From assembly GCF_014839805.1 (NCBI RefSeq), contig NC_051128.1:12972466-13036465 (forward strand): a DNA stretch of 64,000 nucleotides, read 5' to 3'. The notes beneath the pieces were generated by a model that worked only from the letters and a program-made list of their open reading frames with translations, searched no databases and had not been told where the DNA came from. The DNA is from Manduca sexta. Its lineage: Eukaryota > Arthropoda > Insecta > Lepidoptera > Sphingidae. Within the stretch, counting starts at the first letter, position 1. The number at the start of each line of letters is the position of its first letter. The position numbers and the translations under genes are program-made. This document shows, piece by piece, positions 1 to 10,781 of the stretch.

Positions 1-104
1 CGCTGGATGCGCCCTTATTCTTATAGGTTGATATGGAAATCTTTCGGGGAGGCCCATGTTCAGGACTAGATATCCTGCCGCTGATGATGATGATGATGAT
101 GAAT
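1..104 (+). mobile_element. RTE-like LINE 3' end with GAT-repeat tail
   Basis: Begins CGCTGGATGCGCCC and ends in a (GAT)n run at about 84-103. The translated end (RWMR...W+SFGEA) resembles the extreme C-terminus of RTE-clade ORFs, also seen at 14905-15033, 26070-26175 and 45409-45550. Left end is cut by the window. Confidence 0.55.
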
Positions 105-231
105 AAGAAAGATAATATTTAATTTAAAATTATATAAATAAATAAATTACTAAGTGGAACAGAATTTTAATTCAGTTCCTAAACAGTACCTATTTTTATG
201 TCTGTAGAGTTCAGACATTAATATTAAACTA

Positions 232-360
232 CTTTTCGGATTCTATCGCGGTTTTTTTATATTTTAGTTTTCTCCCGACGTTTCGAAGACTTTGACCATG
301 AAGGCTGCAAAGTCTTCGAAACGTCGGGAAAAAACTAAACTAATAATCCGAAAAGTGGTT
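232..360. mobile_element. Hairpin element (MITE-like) with 21-bp perfect core stem
   Basis: CCCGACGTTTCGAAGACTTTG-type arm at 274-294 pairs perfectly with 308-328 (13-nt loop). Flanking TTTTCGGATT... and ...AATCCGAAAA extend the symmetry. Related pieces at about 16290-16345, 16670-16800, 22925-23040 and 38510-38630. Confidence 0.75.
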
Positions 361-509
361 TAATTTTAGTGTCTAACATTCGCGTAAATATAAGAAATCA
401 TTATGTTCAGGACATGTTCTGTAGATCGTAGTCAATTTTTTTAAGGAAGGTCAGTTATATATATCTTGACTTCAAAATAGTTAAGCCTATAGCATATTAC
501 TTTCCTCCT

Positions 510-620
510 GAATAGCGACTACCATACAAGGTGTAAAATCCACCATAGTGACCCACGTGAGGTTTTAAACAGGCCGGCATAATCATGTTGACTGGCGAGG
601 GATAATCCCCTTAGCTTGTC
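510..620 (+). repeat. Family F partial
   Basis: GAATAGCGACTACCATACAA, then GGTGTAAAATCCACCATAGT and GGCCGGCATAATCATGTTGA. Confidence 0.5.
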
Positions 621-734
621 ATTAGGTGCAGCGGAGGCACGTTGCTGTGTGTATAAAAAAAACATAATACCGGTATAGCTCATAGGAATATAGATAGATT
701 ATTAATGCGATTATAAAAGATACATACATACATA

Positions 735-985
735 ACATCACGCATTTTATCCCCGAAGGGGTATGCAGAGGCGCAACTAGGGCACCCACTTTTCGCCAAG
801 TATGTTCCGTCCCATGATGTGATAGGGGGCGAGCCTATCGCCATATCGGGCACAAATTCCAGACTCCGGGCTGATACTGAGCAGAAAAACCCAAATATCA
901 CTTTGCCCGACCCGGGATTCGAACCCAGGACCTCAGAGCGCTATTGTACCGGACGTGCAATACAACTACGCCACCGAGGCAGTCA
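735..985 (-). mobile_element. SINE-B (second tRNA-derived family)
   Basis: Reverse copy: TTATCCCCGAAGGGGTATG at its 3' end, CACATCATGGGACGG in reverse, and a tRNA-like head with B box GGGTTCGAATCCCGGGTCGG in near-intact form. It looks like a tRNA only over its head. Confidence 0.8.
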
Positions 986-1255
986 TATTATAAAAGATTT
1001 ACGTTATTATTGAAATAAAATGTTAGTTTCATAAGAAAACAATGGATATGAGCTTCCGTTTTAATGTATGGCGAAACGACAGGAATTTAATTGGAGAGAA
1101 CAGGACCGTACTCAAATACTGGACATTAAATATACTCTGATATAGAGCTCTATATGTAAACAAATGGAATAAATATCATTACACGTAAATATAAATATGA
1201 TTCTAATATATAGCATAATAGTTACTAGTTTACATGGCTTTTCTCTATAGTACCT

Positions 1256-1510
1256 ATAATAATAATATCAGCCCTGTATTATATACAGTTCAACTTAGTC
1301 CACAGTTAGGCCCTAGTCCAGCATACTGGCCTAGGTTGGATTGGTAGACTGCACACATCGTTAAAATTCGTATAGAGAACTTCTCAAGTATGCAGGTTTG
1401 CACATGATGTTTTGCTTCACCGTTAATGCAAGCGATAATTCATAAAGGCTGGTACACATCTATGTACCCTTGGGATTTGAACCTGCGGACATTCGTCACC
1501 GCAGTCCACA
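1256..1510 (-). mobile_element. SINE-A (tRNA-derived), tail-side copy
   Basis: Reverse copy from the TTATTATTATAGG/CAGGGCTGATATTATT tail to the B-box side. Joined directly to a second copy at 1511, so two insertions are nested or fused here. Confidence 0.7.
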
Positions 1511-1705
1511 CCCAGACTTCACACACCCTCAAAATTGCTATAGAGAACTTCTCAGGTATGCAGGTTTCCTCACGATGTTTTCCTTTACTGGTAAAGCGAA
1601 CGATAATTAAAGACTGGCACACATCTGTGTGCCCTTGGGATTTGAACCTGCGGAAATTCGTTTCCGCAGTCCGTTCCACATTCAACTAGGCTACCGTCGC
1701 TTTTA
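1511..1705 (-). mobile_element. SINE-A, head-side copy
   Basis: Reverse copy carrying the Pol III-like B box (reverse of GGTTCAAATCCCAAGGGC) and tRNA-like head (reverse of AGCGACGGTAGCCTAGTTG). Repeats the internal part already present in 1256-1510. Confidence 0.7.
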
Positions 1706-2457
1706 TCTACGGTTGTATATTAGTCAAGGTAGTTTAAGTAGACACAAATTGAGGACAGATGATTTATATATAGCAAAAAATGTTTATCGTCGTAATAATG
1801 GGTACCATGGTTAAGACGCCTATACAATCTTTAACGAAAACAAAAAATGTATTGCCATGACATATCCAAACGATAGTTTTATCATACACATATTTTTAGC
1901 GTTAGCGTTAACGATTGTAGAAAGGTTTCTTGGGTACGGGCCCCAGTTTAACTTACTTTTGTAGTAATATGGTAATGAATCATTATGGAATATGACTTGC
2001 ATATTCTACGATTGGGTCCAATGACCCCCGCAGACTACAATAGGTCCCCGAAATATCTCCCTGATTGCGGCCCTGCAATGAACCCAGATCTCTTTATCCA
2101 GTTGGAACAACTTTATTATCGTAACCTTATTCGAATTTTGCAAACATAATCAAAACTGAAATGTTTTTAATTCAACTTACCTAATTATAAATTTCCATAA
2201 CAGACAGAGTTTTTAAGATTGTAAGAATTCTTTATATTTGGCGTTTCGTATCTCAGTGTTCATTAAAATCTATATTAATCCATAGGGCTTAGACCTCTGT
2301 CATTTTTCTAAAGTCATTTGAAATGTGAGTTTGAGATCGTTGGATGACACTACTACGAAACTTAGAGTTGCTGGAGCAATTTTAGCAAGTGTTAGTTCTA
2401 ATATTGTAGTCTTTGCAACAAGTTTACAGCGTCTGCGCAACACATGTCTCTATCTTA

Positions 2458-2740
2458 TAAATAATAATATCAGGCCTGTATTATATACTTGCCCACTGCT
2501 GAGCACGGGCCTCCTCTACTACTGAGAGGGATTAGGCCTTAGTCCACCACGCTGGCCTAGTGCGGGTTGGTAGATTTCACACACCTTCGAAATTCCTATA
2601 GAGAACTTCTCGGATGTGCAGGTTTTCTCACGATGTTTTCCTTCACCGTTAAAGCGAACGATAAATTCACAAAGAATACACACATGATTTTATAGAAAAG
2701 TCAGAGTTGTGTCTATCTGTGTCCCTTTGCGATTAGAGGT
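2458..2740 (-). mobile_element. SINE-A
   Basis: Reverse copy starting at the TATTATTATTTATA tail; contains CACTGCTGAGCACGGGCC and the 'TTCTCTATAGGAATTTCGAA' segment in reverse. The tRNA-like head is degraded. Confidence 0.75.
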
Positions 2741-3002
2741 GAACTATACGTTAAGGTGACTGTGACTCGAATACAGAATGGAAAATTCTTAATGGAAATT
2801 AATTAATGGGTCTTAAGGTATGTTAAAACCTTATTGATTCAAACCGCCTGTTGTTTGTAGTATCTCGGTTATTTTATAAATAATAGTCTTAATAAGTTTT
2901 GGTTTATATTTTATATTAACGTCCACGGACTACAACGTGCAATTACGACAACAGGGGTCTCGAGGGGCACAGGGGAGAGGAGGGCTCCCTCTTTTTAAAA
3001 AC

Positions 3003-3028
3003 GTCAGCTGTCACACTTGACAGCTGAC
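3003..3028. repeat. Short hairpin, 11-bp stem, 4-nt loop
   Basis: GTCAGCTGTCA (3003-3013), loop CACT, TGACAGCTGAC (3018-3028). The sequence just before is A/G-rich (GGGGAGAGGAGGGC). Confidence 0.7.
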
Positions 3029-3539
3029 ACTTCTACCTGACAATTGCAAGACCACAGACTCAACCATGCTACATCTCCCTCCTTTCCCCCAAAAAAAAAA
3101 GCTAAAGAACATCGGTACTATTACGATTGTCTAATGAACTTGGAGTATATTTTTTTTTACATGGCACTGCGTTTATTAGCCTGGCAAGGGTTGACTTATA
3201 CAACTATACTGGGCATTTGGATGAGCGGTTTAGGCTCTCTCAATCTTTAAGAGTAATTAATCATGTTGATAGAAGTTTGAACAAATAAAATTCAAATCTG
3301 TGTACATATCATTATAAATTTTGTGAGTTCCTTATATAACGTGTTCGCAACGAATTTTTTGCGCAAATAAAACTAACGATTATTTCTTCGGAATGTAAAG
3401 TAGCTTGTTTGTTAATCAAGACGTGGTCTGCCTGTTTGTCAAATTTCATTCAAAGCCGTCCAGCGGTTATTTAAATTATTTCTGATATCCAACCATATTA
3501 ACAAACTTTCTAATTTCATATTTACTATTTATTGTTCAT

Positions 3540-3800
3540 TAGCTTTTGCTCGCGGTTTCGCCCGCGTGAAGGAGTTTTCCGGGATATTTTTTTTTTCCGA
3601 CTTACTTGGTATGTATCGTTATATTATGACCTAATTACACTAAATCACTATAAATTGTAGCCTGTGTGTTATTCTGAGGTATAACTAACATTACTGTAAA
3701 GTTTCATCCAAATCCGTTTCGTAGTTTTTTCGTGAAAGAGGAACAAACATACACCCAACCTCACAAACTTTCGCATGTATAATATTAGTAGGACTAATAG
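3540..3800 (+). repeat. Family-D-like derivative
   Basis: AGCTTTTGCTCGCGGTTTCG, CCCGCGTGAAGGAGTTTTCC at the left, GTATAATATTAGTAGGACT at the right. Lacks the 123-bp unit. Confidence 0.6.
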
Positions 3801-4854
3801 AAGTATGAATGTATGAAAAAACTTTATTGTAATAAAGCAAAATGAATACAATTATGAGTTATGAATTATGCGTAACAATATTGCTAAAAAGTGATATTTT
3901 CCAGACAACCAGCACTTACAGCAAAATTATATCAAAAGACTAATTATAAAGAACCGTAGAAGATTAAACGAACTTAATCTATCAATAAATTTAAAACAAC
4001 TTACAGCATGTATTACTGAAACCATAAATTCTATTTGTCTTCTTTAGTGAGTCTTTTTCTTTTTTTTATTTGGAATAACAACCAGCCTATATTTTATAGC
4101 TATATAATGCCGTGTATCCTTCGTTGGAGGTCCTTAAATAAATAAATAAATTACAATTAAAGTTAATCCTAAAAGTATTCTCCAATGAATTTAACGTTCG
4201 AGTAAGTAATAATTTTTGACCGTTTCAATTGTTTTATTACCTTTCCTTACACATACAGCCACACTAGGATTACTCACACCAGCATCTTCTGTTTCATTAT
4301 ATGTATAGATAAGTTGCATCTTGCATACTCTGTTATCTAACAATATTGTCCCCTGTTCAAGTTCTACTGCAAGAAGATGCGCAATGCGGTCGTTATGTAA
4401 TGGAAAATTTTATAAAAATATGTATGTATGGTAAAACAACTGCTATTCACGAGACCGGCTGCTTTAAATTGCAATTGTTGATAGATTTACTAAATATATA
4501 AGCTTTAATAATGAAACAGTTAAAATAACCCAAAAACTATTGCTTGTATGCAATATACTCTATATTTATTGAAAATAAATAGCTATGATATTTTAGCTTT
4601 AGCTTTTAAAATTATTACAAATTTCGACCGAGTCTTCACTAAGACTGGAATTTGGTGTATTTTTTTTTCATTGTGTGAATTCAATAACATTAAAAGTGGA
4701 GAAACGTCGCTGTGTATTCACAAAAATGCAGTAGTGACTTCAATAATATATGTTTATATTATGTAATAATGTAGATAAACTAGGTAATAATAAAAGAATT
4801 TGAGGTCACATCCACGTTCTCTTGCAAATCTTTGCTCTGGAGTTATTTTTTTAA

Positions 4855-5155
4855 TACTTTGAGTAAAGAGACGTTGCCGTTCGCCTGATAGTAAGCGATA
4901 CGACCGCCCATAAACAGCAAAAATAACATCTGATACCTTGAATTACACAGCATTGTTGAATATTCGACTGCGTTCGTCGTTCCGAGACATGAGTTGTTAA
5001 GTCTTATGACCAGTAGTTACACTGGCTACTAGTGTCCTTCAAACTGGAACACAACAGTGTCTACGCACTGCTGTTTGGCGACAGAAATAGACATTGCGGA
5101 GGTACCTTCCCAGGCGGACTCTCACATATAGAGACCTACTGGTGATACTTTACTA
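4855..5155 (+). repeat. Family C dispersed repeat abutting exon 1
   Basis: Contains GCCGTTCGCCTGATAGTAAG, CGATACGACCGCCCATAAAC and CCAGGCGGACTCTCACATA, shared with 11600-11888 and 62255-62565. It ends about 45 bp before the cyclase start codon, so the 5' UTR or promoter probably overlaps it. Confidence 0.8.
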
Positions 5156-5198
5156 TCAAGAGACCGCGCTCCTCCCATCCTATTATTTACCCAAAATT

Positions 5199-5408
5199 AT
5201 GTCTTTAGCGTTGCCAAAACCAAAACCAGAAGAGAAGACGGAAAGCTGCGGGGTGAAGTTGAGAAGATGGTGCAGAAGCCGTCGGTGCCAGTTGTGGAGG
5301 CTGCTCCTACTGCCTTTCATCCCGATCCTGGCGCTGATAGTCCAGACCACGCTGTCTTTGAAGAACAGCGTCACCAATGGCCGGGATGTCGCGGATGTTG
5401 AGGAACAA
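5199..5408 (+). CDS. Cyclase exon 1: N-terminus and TM1
   Basis: Encodes residues 1-70. A basic, Cys-containing cytosolic segment (RRWCRSRRC) is followed by a hydrophobic helix ([14 protein letters not shown]), giving a positive-inside type II start. The ATG at 5199 has A at -3. The frame stays open upstream to another ATG at 5094, but that stretch lies in a dispersed repeat, so 5199 is preferred. Donor GTGAGT at 5409, phase 0. Confidence 0.85.
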
Positions 5409-8400
5409 GTGAGTTTATTTTATTTATACAAAAGGTACCCACGATTTGAAGTCTTGAATAAATAAATATGTATTGATTTATTTATTATTACAATTATATT
5501 ATAATATTGAGATTACAATGCTGAAAATGCTACAACTTATAGCTATAATGTAAGCGCAAGTTTGGAAAACTCAACAAATGAAAAAAAAAACTTTATTTAA
5601 ATATAAGAAAGGTACAGAAAATAGTTGCCAAAGGTTCTTAAATTAGGTTAATCCTGTGTCTTGAGAAACCAATTAATATAATATGAAATAATTTAAGCGC
5701 CAGTTATAGAGCGTCATGTTTTGTATTGGTGTGCGTGGATATGCATGTATATAATTTAATTTAAAAGTAACTTCATTAAACAAACACAATATCGTGACAT
5801 AATTATAATATCATAATATGTAGGTGACTAAAGAATGCGATGGATTTGCCGTCTCCCAATAACTTCATTGTACGGAATTTGCTTTCATATTTTTTATTAG
5901 TGCGCAAATATAGATTTTTATGAAAGTAATAAAGTCTCCCTTCGATTGATAACGGAGGTGCAGTCGCTCGTAAACTGTGCTTGTAAAAGCATCCTCCCTT
6001 GTTTGGAGGCTGTTGAGTTCTGTGACAATGACTGACTGACTGACTATAAATATCTCTGACTATGGGAGAACTCCTTGCGTTTCATTGATGATGGTGTGTG
6101 AAAAGAGAAGTCTTCTATTTATTTATTTAATAAAATGTAAGACGCAAAACAGATTACAAGCAAAATTAAAGCTAATTATAAAATATACAAGCATAAAAAC
6201 TAGATTGTATTCCTAAACATTGCGCCCTTATACTAGTTAATTACTTAAAGTACGGACTAAAATAAATTAAGACTATTGAGTAATGTGTATAGTTAAAAAA
6301 TTGAAACAAGAAAGTAGTATAAGTGTAACTTAAAAATATATGACTAACAACAAGCGGCAATAGCCTAGTTGGGTGTGGAACGGACTGCCAAGACGAATGT
6401 CCGCAGGTTCAAATCCCAAGGGCACACACCTCAGACTTTTCTAAAAAAACAAAAAAATCATGTGTGTATTCTTTGTGAATTTATCGTTCGCTTTAACGGT
6501 GAAGGAAAACATCGTGAGGAAACCTGCACATCTGAGAAGTTCTCTATAGGAATTTCGAAGGTGTGTGAAGTCTACCAACCCGCACTAGGCTAGCATGGTG
6601 GACTAAGGCCTAATCCCTCTCACTAGTAGAGGAGGCCCGTGCTCAGCAGTGGGCAAGTATATAATACAGGGCTGATATTATTATTATTATATGTGACTAA
6701 CTATTACTAGCTCTATTCGATACCCATGACAAAAAAATCCCTCACAAATAAATGAAATACGTAAATATTTGAGAATAGTATATCATTCCTCACGTTATAA
6801 ATACAATAGGTTGTGCAGATCTTTAGCGTCAAAAAGAACCCGTATAAGATCTACGTTGTCCATTTGTCTGACCAGTCCCTTTTAATCATTAGGTATCAAG
6901 TATTTTTTTATAATCTTGATTTAATGAATAAGCATAGACGCTTTTAATCTACAAGATTATGTCAGCCTCATCGTATCCTAAAACTAATTTAACAGAAAAG
7001 GAAACATTTTATGTCCTTTTTAGCTTGTTAGGGTATCAAGTTGAAAATTATATCAAATACTCGAATTTACGGTCTCTTTCAGCTGTGAAAACAACAGATG
7101 TAAGTCAAAGCGTTCAAAATATATGACCGTTTATGTCACATATTTTAAGATTTGAAATTCAAAACCTACAGGGTTTGGATTATGGTTAAAAAGCAATGTT
7201 TTAAAGGGTATAGCTGGATATTTACTCTGGAAATGTTTGTTACGCGACGAAAACTTAGTTTTTTTTTTTTCTTTTTTTTTTTTTTTGTACGGGTACTGAT
7301 AACTGACCACATTGCAACTCATGTTAAGTGGAGTAGGGTCTAGACATTATGTCGAATGACGAGAGATGATTACCCATCGCCAGTAGATACAATTGTGCCA
7401 GACTGTTTGATCGGATGTATATTTATTTAAAGAAGGTATCTATAGTTCACATTTAAAATTTTCCGTTCTTGAATATTGTAATACATAAAAAAATCTAAAT
7501 TTAGGTCCTATCGTTGCACCTTCAGAAATTTGTTTTTACGTAGTATTAGAAAATTAAGTAGTTTATAGGTAGTATAATTTAGTTTCCGTACAATTTTAGT
7601 TTATATAACCCACTAAGTATAAACAGATGTTAATGTTGTTAATTGTTTTTTGTAGATTTATTTTATTGATTAGGGCATAGGTTTAAGGAACACACTCGAG
7701 TCTTAATGTAATTTAGTGCTTAAGCATTGTTTATAATGATTGTGTTCTGTGCTATGCCTTTTGTTAAATAAAAAAAATAAATCAGTGCCACGATACCTGA
7801 AGAGAAACATTTTGAAAGCTTTATTTTAAAAGAACTCGCCGCTCGTACACTCTAATCGAATTTGTGACATAGAAAGTGCATAAATATTGAACGAGATCGT
7901 AAAATGTGATTTATATGGCTCAGGGAATGTTTGATATGATGTGGCCTGATACATTTGAAAACATTACCGGTGCTAGAGATATATGTCACACACAAACCAG
8001 GTGACAACCTCCAAAAATTGATAATGACTGGACAGATGGAGGGCAAGGGACCGAGAGGCAGGAATCCAACGCGCTGGACCGATCAGGTCCGCACCACACA
8101 ACATTAATGTGGCTGAAGGGTTCTTGTGGCTAAAGACCGAACCAGTTGGTACAACATAGTGCGCGAAAGACCAGTTGGTGCGCGAAAGACTATTCCCCTG
8201 ATGACTTACGACCTCCCCCCAGCTTTGGGAAATCGACGCTAGGAGGATGAGGGAGCGATATATGGATCCATACGGATAGCGACCACCATCCACAAGGTGT
8301 GAAACCCGCCTTAAACTTGTTATGACTAACACGAAAATACGATAACTAAGACGTTACCAAAAATGTACGATTTTGGCTTCTATAGCAACAACACGCGTAC

Positions 8401-10740
8401 GTTGTGACACTATTTGCCCTTTTAAAAGTAATTTATTTCACGTCACTTTGTGAACGCCATCGCGACATCGTGCATGTCAGCTAACACGTCAAAATTGAAT
8501 TTGGAATGAACGAGTTATTCTATTTTGACACTGAATTTAATAGTAAGCTATTTACTTGTAGAGATTAGTAATAAAAGGAATACTGTTTTATATATTAGTA
8601 ACTATATTAGCCCTGTATTGTATAAGGTATTATTGCAGGGCACGGGCCTCCACTACCACTGAGAGGGTTTAGTCTTAGTCCACCACGCTGGCCTAGTGCG
8701 TGTTGACAGAGTTCATATACCCTCAAAATTATTATAGAGTACTTCTCAGGTATACAGGTTTTCTCACGATGTCTTCCCTCGCCGTCAAAGCAAGCGGTAA
8801 CTCACAAAGCATACATACATAACTTTAAAAAAGTCAGAGGTGCGTGCCCTTGGATTTTGGACCTATGGACATTTGTCTGAACTGTCCGTCCCAACTAAGC
8901 TATCGCTTTTTGTTTTATATTCCCGTTTATATCTGATGGATAGCATTTTTATAGATTATCTACAAATTCTACAATGTCTATAAAGAGCTAGACTTTAAAC
9001 AAATCAGCGCCATTATACCTGAGTTGGTATTTTAAAGACCAAAACTTAATTAGCACTTACCTTCAGGTCACCAATGTCCTGTTTTGCCTCTTCTATTTAA
9101 AAAAAAATAAGCCAGAAGCATTGTATCCTTACGAAGTCAATAACCTTCACTGGGTTTGATAGTAAACAGATGAACATCTCGTCAAACCATTTATTTTATT
9201 ATTTAGTCACTTTTCGTTTCGACATTGGCGAAATCACTAAAAGATAAACAGTATAAGCCGTAATATAAAAGAAGATAGTGAACATACAATAATAAATGCG
9301 GTAATTATAGCATTTAGATCATATTAAATACTAGTTTTTCTTTACAACTCCTGAATATAGATCCTTTCTCGGAATATAATACTTCTTTTAAACATGGCTC
9401 CACCGTTTCATTAGTGATTTTGCCAATGTCGAGTGAGTAGGAGTTTAAAATTCTGACATAAGTTTGTTAAAATACCTTTTTACCCGAACAGAATATAATA
9501 TATAACAAGGAATCTACAGGATACATTTACATCTATGCCAAATTAAATCCAAAATTCACAGTGCTTTATGCATCGAGTTTTGTGCGTTTTCTTCTTTAAT
9601 CATTAATCATAAGTTAGATGACAAAAGTATTAAATTACTTTACTACTAGCTTTTGCTCGCGGCTCCGCCCGCGTTATAAAGTTTTTCAGGCTAAAGTTTT
9701 CCATTATAAAAGTAGTAGTTTCCCGGGAGCCTATGTTCTTCCCAGGGTTTCAAACTGTCTCCATACCAAATTTTATCTTAATACGTTGGGTAGTTTTGAG
9801 TTTAAGACGTTCAGGCAAACGGATGCAGCGGGGACTTTGTTTTATAATATATTTTTTTAGAACTTTTTAAGAGGAATAATCCCGACATACATCATTGTTG
9901 CATAACTTTAACCGTTTACGCAGCGCACGCAACGGAAGCTCTCAAAACTAATAATTGTCCCCGTATTTGTAACATGTTTCATTACTGCTCCGCTCCTATT
10001 GGTCATAGCGTGATGATATACAGCCTATAGCACCCCACAAATAAAGGGCTATCCAACACAAAACGAATTTTTCAGTTCAAACTGGTAGTTCGTAAGATTA
10101 GCCATTACTGCTCCGCTCCTATTGGTCATAGCGTGATGATATATAACTTAGAGCACTCCACGAACAAAGTGCTATCCAACGCAAAAATATTTTTTCAGTT
10201 TGGACCGGTAGTTCCAGAGATTAGCCATTGCTGCTCCGCTCCTATTGGGTATAGCGTGATGATATATAGCCTATAGCAATCCACAAATAAAGGGCTATCC
10301 AACGCAAAAAGAATTTTTCAGTTTGGACGGATAGTTCCTAAGATTAGTAAACAAATATAATGAGAAAGCTTCGAACTGCTAAGCTATCGGGAGTTACACG
10401 TGTCATTGTGAGTCAACCATAAAAGTTAACCATAAAACCATAAAAGTCAACCATAAAAACCAACATATGCTGTCGTGGGATATTTTTTACATAATTTTAA
10501 GGAGAACATTTCCGTCATACATGATTTCTATGTAGCTTTAACCATTAAGGTTGCACACGCGACGGAAGCTTAAAAAATGGAGTAACTTCTCCCGTTTTTC
10601 CAACATTTCCCTTCACTGCTCTGCTCCTATTAATTGTAGCGTGATGAAAAGTATACTATAACCAGCACAGGAGTATGAAAAATAATTGTACCAAGTTTCA
10701 TTAAAATCCGTCGAGTAGTTTTTGTTTCTATAACGGTTAT

Positions 10741-10781
<41 letters not shown>

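Larger units (their letters stand above)
1..5198. other. 5' flank: repeats, no recognised gene
   Basis: Holds an RTE-like 3' tail (1-104), a hairpin element (about 232-360), a family-F piece (about 510-620), a SINE-B (735-985), SINE-A copies (1256-1705, 2458-2740), a 'TCGCCCGCG' element (about 3540-3800) and family C (4855-5155). No promoter motif can be assigned with confidence. Unannotated parts are AT-rich with no coding signal I recognise. Confidence 0.6.

Noticed and set aside
735..985. tRNA genes suggested by B-box text (GGTTCGAATCCC) in SINE-B and SINE-A heads
   Set aside because: Each is followed by SINE body sequence and the heads are degenerate, with no complete cloverleaf that I could pair.
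5094..5198. Longer cyclase N-terminus starting at the ATG at 5094
   Set aside because: This part lies mostly in the family-C repeat found also at 11600 and 62255; the peptide lacks family resemblance. The ATG at 5199 has a better context. Kept only as an alternative in the findings.
6369..6593. ORF starting [17 protein letters not shown] (also at 31105-31353 and 46634-46888)
   Set aside because: All three are the same frame through SINE-A copies; the peptide is a by-product of the SINE sequence.
7973..8332. 119-codon reverse ORF
   Set aside because: Antisense shadow of the RTE-like relic, whose forward strand carries the recognisable protein text.
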